From NCBI RefSeq assembly GCF_002161595.1, contig NZ_NFID01000010.1, positions 82,814-146,813 of the forward strand: a stretch of DNA of 64,000 nucleotides. Reading direction: 5' to 3'. The translations under genes were made by a program, and so were the position numbers. Positions within the stretch are counted from its first letter, which is position 1. Each line of letters starts with the position of its first letter. Source of the stretch: Gemmiger sp. An50. GTDB lineage: Bacteria > Bacillota > Clostridia > Oscillospirales > Ruminococcaceae. The notes beneath the pieces were generated by a model. The model was given only the letters and a program-made list of their open reading frames with translations. It had not been told where the DNA came from and ran no database searches. Shown here piece after piece: positions 1 through 8,926 of this stretch.

Positions 1-2
1 GC

Positions 3-1703
3 GCGGCCGGGGTCTGGCTGGTGGCACAGGCGGTGCGCCGCAAACAGCTGTTTTTACACCGGTGGCTGACCCCCGGCGCGGCGGTGCTGGTGGGGATGGT
101 GTTTTTCATCGCCTGGATGCAGGCGGGGCGGCTGGCCATCGGCAACGATGAGTTCAGCCACTGGGCCTACACCGTCAAGGTAATGGTCAACCACGACCAG
201 CTGGGCGTGTGGCATTCGGAGGAGATGCTCTTCGGCGAATATCCTCCGGCGCTGGCGCTGCTGGAATACCTGTTCGTCCGGCTGACCCCCGGCTTCACCG
301 AGGGCTATCTCTACCGGGCAATGATGCTGTTCCAGGTGAGTCTGCTTTTGCCGGTGCTGTCCCGGTTCGGCTGGAAGCGATTGGGTGGTGCGCTGGCAGG
401 CTTTGTGGGTGTGTTCCTGCTGCCCCTGGCCTTTTACGGCCAGTTCTACAGCGACCTGTGTGTGGACGGCACCCTGGCGCTGCTGTTTGCCTACCTGCTG
501 TATGCCTGGCTGAGTACCCGGCGGCTCCAGGGCTTCGTGACCCTGCAGCTGAGCCTGGGCACCGCGGTGCTGGTGCTCACTAAGGAAAGCGGCGTGATCT
601 TCGCGCTGGCAGCCCTGGCCTTTGTGGCCTGGGACGGTCTGCGTCTGGCCCGTGCGGGCGGCCAGCCCGGGGCGGTGCGCCAGTGTGCGGTGCAGCTGGC
701 CTTCCCGGCGGGCGCGCTGGTGCTGGCCCGGCTGAGCTGGGGCATCGTGGTGGCCATGCAGGGCCTGACCGCGGGCGGAAGCGGCAATACATTAAGCCGC
801 CTGCTGGCGCTGGCGGGTCCCTGGCCGGAAAAATGGAGCCTGACCCTGGCGGCATTCTTGGAGCACCTGTTCCTGCCTGTGGGCAACGAGAGCACGCTGC
901 CCCTTTCTCCCGCGGCCTGGCTGGTTCTGGGCCTTACGGCGATCTGGGCGCTGCGGCGGGCGCTGCCCCGGCTGGAGTCCAGCTTGCGGCGGCTGAGTCT
1001 GGGCCTTGCGGCGGGCTTTGCGGTGTATTGCATCGGCCTTTTGTATCTGTATTTCTTCCAGTTTTCGGATTATGAGGCCACACGGGTGGCCAGCCTGGAG
1101 CGGTATCTGGGCAGCTGGCTGTTGGCAGCGGCGTTGCTGGCGGCGTATCTGGCGCTGGGCGCCTGGGGACGGTCCGAGGGCAAACGGCTGCTGGGCCCGG
1201 GCTGTGTGCTGGCAGCGGTACTGCTGGTGATGCCCGGAACCAGCGCCGAGATCCAGCGTCTGGTGGCCCCGGCCAAGGGCGCGGCGCTGGAACAACAGCA
1301 GCGGGCTGCTTATTTCACTCCGGAATCCTTCCCGATGGAATGGAACGAGGACGACAAGCTGTATTTTGTGGCGGAGGACACCGCCTCCTATGAGGTGCTC
1401 TGCGCGAACTACAGCTTCTATCCCTGGAATATCGGCACCTCTGCCGGATATAATTTCAACACGGAGGGGGACTGGGCTGCCTGGGCCAGCGACGTGACCG
1501 CCAGCCAGTGGGCCGACACCCTGACCGGCGAGGGCTACACCTACGTGTATCTTTACCAGATCAGCCCCTCCTTTGCGGGCAAATACAGCGAGCTGTTTGC
1601 CGACCCCGGCGATATTGTGGGCGGCGCGCTCTACGCGGTGCAGACCACAGAGGACGGCGGCGTACAGCTGGCCCGGGTCTGGCCCGCCCTGGCCGAGGGC
1701 TGA
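3..1703 (+). CDS. Polytopic membrane protein, GT-C-like glycan enzyme (5' end outside window)
   Basis: The reading frame is open to the left edge, so the start is missing; a GTG at 21 is in frame, but hydrophobic sequence precedes it. The visible 567 codons encode many membrane helices and a soluble C-terminal domain of about 130 residues. An early loop has an acidic-aromatic motif (NDEFSHWA) followed by EYPP, the layout of GT-C-fold polyprenol-sugar-dependent transferases. The protein at 33325-35103 has the same layout (HDNFAHWA, then SYPPG), so the two are paralogues. A role in transferring or modifying surface glycan outside the membrane is inferred from fold and neighbourhood; the substrate is unknown. 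A strong terminator follows. Confidence 0.75.
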   Translation, partial: AAGVWLVAQAVRRKQLFLHRWLTPGAAVLVGMVFFIAWMQAGRLAIGNDEFSHWAYTVKVMVNHDQLGVWHSEEMLFGEYPPALALLEYLFVRLTPGFTEGYLYRAMMLFQVSLLLPVLSRFGWKRLGGALAGFVGVFLLPLAFYGQFYSDLCVDGTLALLFAYLLYAWLSTRRLQGFVTLQLSLGTAVLVLTKESGVIFALAALAFVAWDGLRLARAGGQPGAVRQCAVQLAFPAGALVLARLSWGIVVAMQGLTAGGSGNTLSRLLALAGPWPEKWSLTLAAFLEHLFLPVGNESTLPLSPAAWLVLGLTAIWALRRALPRLESSLRRLSLGLAAGFAVYCIGLLYLYFFQFSDYEATRVASLERYLGSWLLAAALLAAYLALGAWGRSEGKRLLGPGCVLAAVLLVMPGTSAEIQRLVAPAKGAALEQQQRAAYFTPESFPMEWNEDDKLYFVAEDTASYEVLCANYSFYPWNIGTSAGYNFNTEGDWAAWASDVTASQWADTLTGEGYTYVYLYQISPSFAGKYSELFADPGDIVGGALYAVQTTEDGGVQLARVWPALAEG

Positions 1704-1724
1704 GGCAGCCGGGAAAAAGAATAG

Positions 1725-1768
1725 AAAACGCCCGGAACATCCTGCGATGTTCCGGGCGTTTTGTTTTG
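1725..1768. terminator. Bidirectional intrinsic terminator
   Basis: A 17-bp stem (1725-1741 with 1746-1762) and a CTGC loop are flanked by A and T runs. It lies between the stops of two convergent genes and can serve both strands. Confidence 0.9.
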
Positions 1769-1776
1769 TAAAGAAA

Positions 1777-3150
1777 TTATTCCAGCATCATGTGGGCGGC
1801 CTTGTAGATGTCGCCGCAGCCCATGGTGATCACAAAATCGCCGGGCTGTGCGTGCTCCTTCACGTAGTCGGCGGCCTCCTTCAGACCGGCAACCACCACG
1901 CTGCCGGGGATCTTGGCGGCCAGGTCCTCGCTCTTCACGCTGCCGTCGTCCACCTCGCGGCTGCCCATGATGGGGGTCAGAACCACGTGATCGGTGTCCG
2001 CCAGAACCTGGGCGAAGTCGTCCATCAGCTCGCGGGTGCGGCTGTAGGTGAAGGGCTGATGCACCGCCCACACCTTGTTGTAGCCCAGCGCATGGGCGGT
2101 CTTCAGGGTGGCGGCGATCTCGGTGGGATGGTGGGCGTAGTCGTCCGCCACGGTCACGCCGTTGAACTCGCCCAGAATCTCAAACCGGCGGCCCGCGCCC
2201 TTGAAGCTCTCAGCAGCCGCGGCGGCGTCCTCGCCGGTCAGACCCACGGTGAAGCAGCAGGCGGCCATGGCCAGCGCGTTGTAGATGTTGTGGTAGCCGG
2301 GGGCGCTCAGCTTCAGGTGAGCCACCGGGTAGCCCCACTCCAGCACGTCGAATTCATAGAAGCCGGGCTTGTGCTCCTGGATGTTCACGGCCTGATAATC
2401 CGCCCCGGCGTGGATGCCGAAAGTGCGCACCGCACGGTCCAGGCTGTTGATGACCTGCACCACGTTGGTGTCGTCCGCGTTGGCCACGATGGTGTGGCGG
2501 GCCATCAGGGCGAACTTTTTGAAGGCGAACTTCAGCTGGCCCATGGTGCCGTAGTAGTCCAGATGGTCGTTGTCGATGTTCAGCAGCACCGCGATGTCCG
2601 GCGTCAGATGCAGGAAGGTCTCGGCAAACTCGCAGGCCTCGATCACGATGGTGTTGCCGCTGCCGTTCTTGCCGTAGCCGCCGATCAGGGGCAGCTTGCC
2701 GCCGATCACCGCGGCGGGGTCCTGCCCGGCCAGCTCCAGCAGGCTGGTGATCATGGAAGTAGCCGTGGTCTTGCCGTGGGTGCCCGCCACGCAGATGCTG
2801 CGGGGGTACAGTCGGCTCACATAGCCCAGCAGAACGCTGCGCTCCAGCATGGGGATGCCCCGGGCATCTGCTTCCCGCAGCTCGGGGTTGTCCTTATGAA
2901 TGGCAGCGGAATACACGATCATATCCGCCCCCAGCACGTTTTTGGCATCGTGCCCCATGAACACCTCGATGCCCATGGCACGTTCCGAATCAATGATGCT
3001 GCCCTCGTTCACATCACTTCCGGTGATGGTATAACCCCGGGCATGCAGAATCTGCACCAGCGGATACATGCCGCTGCCGCCGATGCCGATAAAATGGAGG
3101 CGCTTTACGCCATCCAGCAAGTTGGCATTAAAGCCGCTCAGGAAGTTCAT
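1777..3150 (-). CDS. murC: UDP-N-acetylmuramate--L-alanine ligase
   Basis: MurC adds L-alanine to UDP-MurNAc with ATP, the first peptide-stem step of peptidoglycan synthesis, in the cytoplasm. The 457-residue product has the N-terminal nucleotide-sugar glycine motif GIGGSG (residues 22-27) and the Mur-ligase ATP loop GTHGKTT (123-129). The central and C-terminal Mur-ligase domains follow, and the length is normal for MurC. The ATG at 3150 is chosen because AAGGAGAGG lies just upstream; the frame extends further 5' but without recognisable MurC sequence. It is monocistronic and convergent with the gene to its left. A possible attenuator lies in its leader. Confidence 0.97.
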   Translation of the reverse strand: MNFLSGFNANLLDGVKRLHFIGIGGSGMYPLVQILHARGYTITGSDVNEGSIIDSERAMGIEVFMGHDAKNVLGADMIVYSAAIHKDNPELREADARGIPMLERSVLLGYVSRLYPRSICVAGTHGKTTATSMITSLLELAGQDPAAVIGGKLPLIGGYGKNGSGNTIVIEACEFAETFLHLTPDIAVLLNIDNDHLDYYGTMGQLKFAFKKFALMARHTIVANADDTNVVQVINSLDRAVRTFGIHAGADYQAVNIQEHKPGFYEFDVLEWGYPVAHLKLSAPGYHNIYNALAMAACCFTVGLTGEDAAAAAESFKGAGRRFEILGEFNGVTVADDYAHHPTEIAATLKTAHALGYNKVWAVHQPFTYSRTRELMDDFAQVLADTDHVVLTPIMGSREVDDGSVKSEDLAAKIPGSVVVAGLKEAADYVKEHAQPGDFVITMGCGDIYKAAHMMLE

Positions 3151-3484
3151 TATGGTCCACCTCTCCTTAGCATGATCGTATCCCGAAAAAGGGTCCCGGC
3201 GGCCCCGAAGGAGCCGCCGCACATGTGCCCGGCACGCAAAACGCGCCGAATATGGATTTCTGTAGCTATCATTATATAATTTTTGCTCCACAAAATAAAC
3301 ACTTTAAGGGCATTTTTTGGGATGTGTTCGATGAATTTTTCTGTTTTGGCGAAAAACGAACCGGTTTTTTTACCAAAATGCCAAGGCAAAGCGGGGGCGC
3401 ACACTTGCAGGCGGGCGGGCATAGCATGGGCAAAAGCAGCGCGGCCCCTGGCCGCGAATCCACACAAAAGGGGGAGCGCAAACA
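3151..3484. other. Intergenic region between divergent murC and dpaA
   Basis: This 334-base stretch has no convincing gene. It holds the murC leader, an AT-rich segment with a minus-strand TATAAT near 3275 (candidate murC -10), and the dpaA leader ending in an AGGGGGAG ribosome site. No clear sporulation-sigma promoter could be assigned by eye. Confidence 0.6.
3183..3216 (-). promoter_or_regulatory. Hairpin plus T run in murC leader (possible attenuator)
   Basis: Read on the minus strand, a GC-rich 9-bp stem closed by a TTCG tetraloop is followed a few bases later by CCCTTTTT, all upstream of the murC ribosome site. The T run is slightly detached from the stem, so termination activity is only a possibility. 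Confidence 0.3.
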
Positions 3485-4285
3485 ATGGCAAGCGAAAAAA
3501 AGACGGTGTTTGCCGTGCTGGGGACGGATGCCCGTCAGCGGGCCGCGGCGGACCGCCTGCGCCAGCGGGGCTGGCAGGTGGTGGGGCGGGAACGCCTGGC
3601 CGCGGCGGACGTGATTCTGCTGCCCATGCCGCTGAGCGGCGAGAGCGAGGAGCTGGTCCGGCTGCTGACAGGCGCAAAGCCCGGCGCACAGGCCTTCGGC
3701 GGCAGGGTGGGCCCGGCGGCCCGGCAGGCCGCTGCCCAGGCGGGGGTCCCGCTGCGGGATTACCTGGAGCGGGAGGAGCTGGCGGTGCTGAACGCGGTGC
3801 CCACCGCGGAAGGCTGCATCGCCCTGCTGCTGCAAAATCGCACCCGAACGCTCTGGAACAGCCCGGTGCTGGTGCTGGGTTACGGGCGGTGCGGCGCGGC
3901 GCTGGGGGTGCGGCTGGCAGCGCTGGGGGCCAGGGTCACGGTGGCGGCCCGCAGCCCCGGCCAGCGGGCACAGGCGGAAAGTCAGGGGCTGGCCGTTCGG
4001 GACCTGGAGCAGCTCCACCGGGCGCTGCCCGGCTTTGAAACGGTGGTGAACACCATCCCGGCGCCGGTGCTGGGACGGCGGGAACTGGCGGCGCTGGCTC
4101 CGGGCAGTCTGGTGATCGACCTGGCCAGCCTGCCCGGCGGGGTGGATCTGGAAGCGGCGGAGGAGCTGGGGCTCCGGGCCATTCGGGCGCTGAGCCTGCC
4201 GGCCCGCTGCGCGCCGGTGACCGCCGGAGAATTTGTGGCCGACACGGTGCTGGCCATGCTGCGTGAGGAGGGAGTGTGCATATGA
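3485..4285 (+). CDS. dpaA: Dipicolinate synthase subunit A
   Basis: With DpaB, DpaA makes dipicolinic acid from the dihydrodipicolinate branch of lysine synthesis; dipicolinate is later packed into the spore core. The 266-residue protein has an N-terminal domain typical of SpoVFA and a Rossmann dinucleotide-binding motif GYGRCG at residues 132-137. The start is the ATG after AGGGGGAG. The stop overlaps the next gene by 4 bases (ATGA), so the two subunits are translationally coupled. It lies beside murC rather than the dapG/asd context known from Bacillus. Family identity is strong; active sporulation is inference. Confidence 0.93.
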   Translation: MASEKKTVFAVLGTDARQRAAADRLRQRGWQVVGRERLAAADVILLPMPLSGESEELVRLLTGAKPGAQAFGGRVGPAARQAAAQAGVPLRDYLEREELAVLNAVPTAEGCIALLLQNRTRTLWNSPVLVLGYGRCGAALGVRLAALGARVTVAARSPGQRAQAESQGLAVRDLEQLHRALPGFETVVNTIPAPVLGRRELAALAPGSLVIDLASLPGGVDLEAAEELGLRAIRALSLPARCAPVTAGEFVADTVLAMLREEGVCI

Positions 4286-4857
4286 ACGAGAGAACTGTGG
4301 TGTGGGCGCTGTGCGGAAGCTTCTGCACCTTCGGAAACATTTTGCCGCGCATGGAGGAGTTGGTGAAAAGCGGGGTGCGGGTGCTGCCGCTGATGAGCTT
4401 CAATGCCGCCGGGATGGATACCCGATTCGGCGCGGCGGCGGACTGGAAGCGGCGGCTGGAACAGCTGTGCGGCACGCCGCCCATCGAAACCTTGCAGGGC
4501 GCCGAGCCGTTGGGACCCAAAAACATGGCGGCGGCCATGGTCATCGCCCCCTGCACCGGCAATACCATGGCAAAGCTGGCCCACGGCATCAGTGATACAC
4601 CGGTCACTTTGGGCGCGAAAAGTATGCTGCGCAGCGGCAAGCCGGTGGTCATCGCGCTTTCCACCAATGACGGGCTGGCTGCCAGCTTTGAAAATCTGGC
4701 GGCGCTGACCAACCGCAAACATTATTACATCGTGCCCTTTGCCCAGGATGATTACCTGAAAAAGCCCAGCAGCCTGCAAAGCGATTTTTCCCTGATCGGG
4801 GACACTCTGGAGTCCGCCCTGCGGGGCCGCCAGCTGGGCCCGGTGCTGAACGTTTAG
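4282..4857 (+). CDS. dpaB: Dipicolinate synthase subunit B (flavoprotein)
   Basis: This is the flavoprotein-fold partner of DpaA. The 191-residue product starts at the ATG within the ATGA overlap with dpaA; a GTG two codons upstream is less well spaced from GGAGGGAG. The N-terminal segment WALCGSFCTFG and the conserved APCTGNTMAKLA segment are typical of SpoVFB proteins. Its TAG stop overlaps by a few bases the stop of the convergent cyclo-ligase gene, leaving no intergenic room for a terminator. Confidence 0.94.
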   Translation: MNERTVVWALCGSFCTFGNILPRMEELVKSGVRVLPLMSFNAAGMDTRFGAAADWKRRLEQLCGTPPIETLQGAEPLGPKNMAAAMVIAPCTGNTMAKLAHGISDTPVTLGAKSMLRSGKPVVIALSTNDGLAASFENLAALTNRKHYYIVPFAQDDYLKKPSSLQSDFSLIGDTLESALRGRQLGPVLNV

Positions 4858-5438
4858 CCTTCGAAACCGAAGCCCTGCTCGGTCAAAACCAGATCGGCCC
4901 GGCGGTCGTGAGCCTCGGCGGGCAGGTCGTTTTGCACCAGTGCCGAGGGGCAGAGCAGCACCACCGGACAATGGCAGCGGGGCAGAAAGCGGTCGTAGTA
5001 GCCGCCGCCCTGGCCCAGCCGCAACCCGTCCGGGGCGGCCATCAGGCAGGGAGCGACGACCAGGTCCAGCCGCTCGGGAGCGAGAGCGGGCAGGCCGGGC
5101 GCGGGCTCCAGCAGGCCGAAGCGGGCGGGGGTAAGCTGTTCCAGGCTTGTGAGGGGGACCGCTTCCATAAATCCCTCCGGCCCGGTGCGGGGCACACAGA
5201 GGGTCTTGCCCTGGGCGAGCGCCAGCTCCAGCAGCGGTCGGGTGGAGGGCTCGCGGGCGGTGCTCACAAAGCAGAACACCGTCCCGGCTTTTTTCCACAG
5301 CTCGCTTTCGGCCAGATATCCGGCCATGGCCCGGCCCCAGGCGTCGGTCCGCTCCGGGCCTGCCTGGCGCAGAAAGGCCCGGGCCTGGGCGCGAAGGGCG
5401 GCCTTGCGGGCGGCGGTGGAATCGAAATGATTTTCCAT
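4854..5438 (-). CDS. 5-formyltetrahydrofolate cyclo-ligase
   Basis: It converts 5-formyl-THF to 5,10-methenyl-THF with ATP, returning stored folate to one-carbon metabolism. The 194-residue protein has the family signature GQGGGYYDRFL near its C-terminus. The ATG at 5438 (MENHFDS) is preferred because GGAGG sits 11 bases upstream and family similarity begins there. The longer upstream frame looks untranslated. Its stop overlaps the stop of dpaB. Confidence 0.92.
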   Translation of the reverse strand: MENHFDSTAARKAALRAQARAFLRQAGPERTDAWGRAMAGYLAESELWKKAGTVFCFVSTAREPSTRPLLELALAQGKTLCVPRTGPEGFMEAVPLTSLEQLTPARFGLLEPAPGLPALAPERLDLVVAPCLMAAPDGLRLGQGGGYYDRFLPRCHCPVVLLCPSALVQNDLPAEAHDRRADLVLTEQGFGFEG

Positions 5439-5559
5439 AGAAGGGGAGCCTCCGTTTCGGCAAGCGCACCGGCTTGCTGATTTTGATTGTATCATAGCAT
5501 AAAATCCGCCGCCCTCGCGCGCCGGGATGCAAACATTCTGTGGAAATTTTGTGCAGAAC

Positions 5560-5589
5560 TTGAACCGGGGGCGGGCGGTAGGATATAAT
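5560..5589 (+). promoter_or_regulatory. Promoter for the D-Ala-D-Ala carboxypeptidase gene
   Basis: TTGAAC, an 18-base spacer, then TATAAT, about 75 bases before the start codon. Confidence 0.7.
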
Positions 5590-5663
5590 AAATCAGTTAA
5601 AGCAATATATCGCAAAATTGAGAAAGCGAACGGAAAAACCAATAGATAAAGGATGTATTCGGT

Positions 5664-7097
5664 TTGAAAAAACTGTTTTCAATATTGGCCGCCGCTGTGC
5701 TGGGCGCTGCGGTGCTGGCCCCTTCCGCGGCAGCGGAGGACCTGCCCCAGGTGACCTGTGAGGCCTATGTGGTCATGGACGCGGACACCGGCCAGGTCAT
5801 CATGGAAAAGAACCCCGACGAGGTGCTGTATCCGGCCTCGATCACCAAGATCATGACCCTGGGCCTGACCATGGAAAAAGCGCAGGGGGACTGGTCCGCT
5901 GAGCTGACCATTGACTACGACGTGGCCCACAGTCTGGAGGCCAAATCCACCCATATCGCCCTTCTGCCCGGCGAGGTGGTGAAGCTGGAGGACGTGATCT
6001 ACGGCACCCAGATGGAGAGCGCCAACGACGGCGCCAACGCTTTGGCGGAATACTTCGGTGACGACGGCACCATCGCCAGCGGCGTGGAAAAGATGAACGC
6101 CAAGGCCCAGGAGCTGGGTTTGACCAACACCCACTATGCCAACCCCCACGGCCTGTATGATGAAAACCATTATACCAGCGCCCGGGATATGGCGAACCTG
6201 ACCCGCTGGGCCATGCAGCAGCCGGGCTTTATGGATGTGTTCTGCCGCAACGAGGAATGGCGCATGGCGGCAACCAACCTGCAGCCCGAGCGGGCCTTCC
6301 ACTGCACCGACTGGCTGCGGGTGGGCGGACCGCTGTTGTACCGGGCCTATGAAAAGGGCGGCAAAAGCGGCTTCCACGACCAGGCGGGCTACACCTATGT
6401 GGGCTATGCCGAGCAGAACGGCTTGAACCTGATCGTGGTGGTGCTCAAATCCGTGGGTCTCAACGGCAACTACAAGGACGCCGCGGCCCTGCTGGACTAC
6501 GCCTTTGCCCATTACCGGCGGGTGACCATCGCCAGCCCGCAGGATACTTATGAGGTGCCGCTGGTGGGCGGCGGTCCCGAGAGCCTGGGCAACGTGCAGG
6601 TGTCCGCCCAGGGGGCCGACGTGCTGCTGAACGACGCCTTCACCGAGGCAGACGTGACCGCCCAGTTCAATATTCCCGAGCAGTACGTGCTGGGGCAGAA
6701 TTTCTCTGCCACGGTCACCTATGTGCTGGCGGAAAACGCTATCCAGCCCACCGCCCTGCGCACGGTGGGGCTTTCGGTGAGCGGTCTGGAGCAGATCTTG
6801 CAGGCCAACACCTATGTGCCCCAGAAGACCGCAGGCGACGGGCGGATGTATCTGGGCATCGGCGTTGCGGTGGCCGCGGCGGCGGTTGCCATTCTGCTGG
6901 CGGCGCGCCTGGTGCGCAGCGGCGGCGGACTGCAGAGCTTTGCCGCGAAGCGGGCCCAGGAGACCGGCCTGCCCGCGGACTTCCAGATCATCACCCGCAG
7001 TAACCCGGTGAATTCCGCGCCGGTGCGCACGCTGGACGTGCGCCGCTCCTCCACCAAGGAAGGGCACGACGACCGCACCGACCTGCCCCGGCGCTGA
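5664..7097 (+). CDS. D-alanyl-D-alanine carboxypeptidase (DacF/PBP5-type, S11)
   Basis: This low-molecular-mass penicillin-binding protein trims the terminal D-Ala from peptidoglycan stem peptides outside the membrane. A signal peptide covers residues 1-24. The serine-enzyme triad is complete: SITK (S59, K62), SAN (119-121) and KSG (234-236). A beta-rich C-terminal domain is followed by one membrane helix near residues 393-417 and a roughly 60-residue basic cytoplasmic tail, longer than usual for the family. The start is TTG at 5664 after AAAGGA. It has its own promoter and a strong terminator. Confidence 0.95.
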   Translation: MKKLFSILAAAVLGAAVLAPSAAAEDLPQVTCEAYVVMDADTGQVIMEKNPDEVLYPASITKIMTLGLTMEKAQGDWSAELTIDYDVAHSLEAKSTHIALLPGEVVKLEDVIYGTQMESANDGANALAEYFGDDGTIASGVEKMNAKAQELGLTNTHYANPHGLYDENHYTSARDMANLTRWAMQQPGFMDVFCRNEEWRMAATNLQPERAFHCTDWLRVGGPLLYRAYEKGGKSGFHDQAGYTYVGYAEQNGLNLIVVVLKSVGLNGNYKDAAALLDYAFAHYRRVTIASPQDTYEVPLVGGGPESLGNVQVSAQGADVLLNDAFTEADVTAQFNIPEQYVLGQNFSATVTYVLAENAIQPTALRTVGLSVSGLEQILQANTYVPQKTAGDGRMYLGIGVAVAAAAVAILLAARLVRSGGGLQSFAAKRAQETGLPADFQIITRSNPVNSAPVRTLDVRRSSTKEGHDDRTDLPRR

Positions 7098-7127
7098 GCG
7101 CACAAAACCATAGAATGAAGTCAGGCG

Positions 7128-7175
7128 GCCCGCCGCCCCAGGGAACGAAGCTTCCCGGGGCGGCGGGCTGTTTTT
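7128..7175 (+). terminator. Intrinsic terminator after the carboxypeptidase gene
   Basis: A roughly 17-bp GC-rich stem (7128-7145 with 7152-7168, one bulge) is followed by TTTTT. Confidence 0.9.
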
Positions 7176-7242
7176 CTGCACTTTTGGAAAAAAAGCAAAA
7201 TGCCATCCGCAGAGAGGGCAAAGCCTTTTACAGGAATTGCTG

Positions 7243-7271
7243 TTGCGCTTTGGGGCGGGATGGGGTAAAAT
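7243..7271 (+). promoter_or_regulatory. Promoter of the polysaccharide operon
   Basis: TTGCGC, 17 bases, TAAAAT, located 67 bases before the first gene of the FdtB-to-glycosyltransferase operon. Confidence 0.6.
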
Positions 7272-7337
7272 ATACCATGAATATGTTTGTCCTGCCGCAC
7301 CGGCGGGGCGTTTACACAGCGGGAGGGAATTGCGTTG

Positions 7338-8438
7338 ATGAACATCATGCCCAACGATCTGGGCCGCCAGTACAGCCTGCACGCGGCGGAGTATGAGGAA
7401 AAAGCCTTGCAGGTGCTGCGCAGCGGATGGTATGTGCTTGGCAAAGAGGTGGAGGCCTTTGAAAAGGAATGGGCCGCCTACATCGGCGCGAAGCACTGCG
7501 TGGGTCTGGCCAGCGGGCTGGATGCGCTGTGGATCAGCTTCCGGCTGCTGGGCGTGGGCGAGGGCGACGAGGTGATCGTCTGTTCCAATGCCTACATCGC
7601 CTGCGTGATGGGCATCTCCATGAACGGGGCCACTCCGGTGTTCGTGGAGCCGGATGAATACGACAACATCGACGCGGAAAAGATCGAAGCCGCCATTACC
7701 CCCAAAACCAAAGCCATTCTGGCGGTGCATTTGTACGGCCAGTCCTGCGACATGACCCGTATCATGGCCATTGCAAAGGCCCATGATCTGAAGGTAGTGG
7801 AGGACTGTGCCCAGAGCCACGGCAACCACTGGCAGGGCCAGACCGTGGGTACCTTCGGCGACGTGGGCTGCTTCTCCTTCTATCCCACCAAGGGCTGCGG
7901 TGCCTTCGGCGACGCGGGCTGCATTGTGACGAACAGCGATGAGCTGGCTCAGAAGTTCCGGGTCTACCGCAACTACGGCAGCGAAAAGCGCTACCACAAC
8001 CAGGTGGTTGGCACCAACTCCCGGCTGGACGAGCTGCAGGCAGGTCTGCTTCGAGTGAAGCTGACCCACCTGGACGGCTTCAACGCCGAGCGTTGCACCA
8101 TTGCCGATACCTACAACAGGGAATTGAAGAATCCCCATGTGCAGCTGCCCAAGATTCGTCCCGGTGCGGACTGCACCTGGCATCAGTATGTGGTGCATGT
8201 GCCGAAGGGGCGCGACGCGCTGGCCGCCTATCTGAAGGAAAAGGGCATCGGTACCATCATCCATTATCCCATCCCGCCGCACCTGTCCGAGGCGTATGCC
8301 TATCTGGGCTTCAAGGCGGGGGATCTCCCCATTGCCGAGCGCTATGCCGGCGAGGTGCTCAGTCTGCCCATGTACAACGGCATGACCGAAGAAGAGCAGC
8401 GCTATGTGATCGACGCCATCAACCAGTGGGAGCCGTGA
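7338..8438 (+). CDS. dTDP-sugar 3-aminotransferase, DegT/DnrJ/EryC1 family (FdtB/QdtB-like)
   Basis: A PLP-dependent sugar aminotransferase that by family puts the 3-amino group on a dTDP-3-keto-6-deoxyhexose, giving dTDP-Fuc3N or dTDP-Qui3N. In the 366-residue product the PLP lysine lies in SFYPTK (K185), with the family's ED-CAQSHG segment ahead of it. The ATG at 7338 sits 10 bases after GGGAGGG; a TTG one codon earlier is an alternative. The next gene encodes the matching 3,4-ketoisomerase, which supports a 3-amino sugar over a 4-amino one. The exact epimer cannot be told from sequence. Confidence 0.88.
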   Translation: MNIMPNDLGRQYSLHAAEYEEKALQVLRSGWYVLGKEVEAFEKEWAAYIGAKHCVGLASGLDALWISFRLLGVGEGDEVIVCSNAYIACVMGISMNGATPVFVEPDEYDNIDAEKIEAAITPKTKAILAVHLYGQSCDMTRIMAIAKAHDLKVVEDCAQSHGNHWQGQTVGTFGDVGCFSFYPTKGCGAFGDAGCIVTNSDELAQKFRVYRNYGSEKRYHNQVVGTNSRLDELQAGLLRVKLTHLDGFNAERCTIADTYNRELKNPHVQLPKIRPGADCTWHQYVVHVPKGRDALAAYLKEKGIGTIIHYPIPPHLSEAYAYLGFKAGDLPIAERYAGEVLSLPMYNGMTEEEQRYVIDAINQWEP

Positions 8439-8451
8439 GGAATAACAGCCG

Positions 8452-8892
8452 ATGAAACAAAATACAAATTACGATAAGGTGAAGCTGCTGCGCTTCGGCG
8501 ACCTGGGCGACGAGCGGGGCAGTCTGATCGTGGTGGAGGGCGAGCGGGATGTTCCTTTCGCCATCCAGCGAGTGTTCTATATCTACGGCAGCGACGCCAC
8601 CGTGATGCGGGGCCAGCACGCCAACCGGAACACCGAGTTTGTGCTGGTGAACGTGGCGGGCAAGAGCAAGGTCCGCGTGGACGACGGCCTGGGCCGCGAG
8701 CAGGTCTATCATCTGGACCAGCCCAACACCGGCATTTACATCCCCCGCATGGTGTGGAAGGATATGTATGATTTTTCGCCGGACAGTGTGCTGCTGGTGC
8801 TTTGCAGCGAACACTACGATGGAGAGGAATACATTCGCGACTACGAGGCGTTCCGGGCCGAGATGGCCCGCGAAAGCGAATCGGACCGCTGA
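8452..8892 (+). CDS. Cupin sugar 3,4-ketoisomerase (FdtA/QdtA family)
   Basis: It moves the keto group of dTDP-4-keto-6-deoxyglucose from C4 to C3, supplying the substrate of the aminotransferase encoded 13 bases upstream. The 146-residue product is a single cupin domain with family motifs GSLIVVEGE, the RGQHAN segment, GIYIPRMVWKDMYDFS and a YIRDYEAF end. In well-studied FdtA proteins the central motif has a second histidine (HAH); here that position is Asn (HAN). This may be a lineage variant or may affect specificity. Confidence 0.85.
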   Translation: MKQNTNYDKVKLLRFGDLGDERGSLIVVEGERDVPFAIQRVFYIYGSDATVMRGQHANRNTEFVLVNVAGKSKVRVDDGLGREQVYHLDQPNTGIYIPRMVWKDMYDFSPDSVLLVLCSEHYDGEEYIRDYEAFRAEMARESESDR

Positions 8893-8926
8893 GAGCCAAA
8901 ACAACAAAACAAGGAGACATACGAAA

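Noticed and set aside
3225..4038. Overlapping open frames on both strands around dpaA
   Set aside because: High GC makes long shadow frames; their protein composition is Arg/Pro/Gly-rich and they have no ribosome sites.
5679..8282. A very long minus-strand frame across the carboxypeptidase and aminotransferase genes
   Set aside because: It is antisense to two clear enzyme genes, and its His/Gly-rich translation matches no family.
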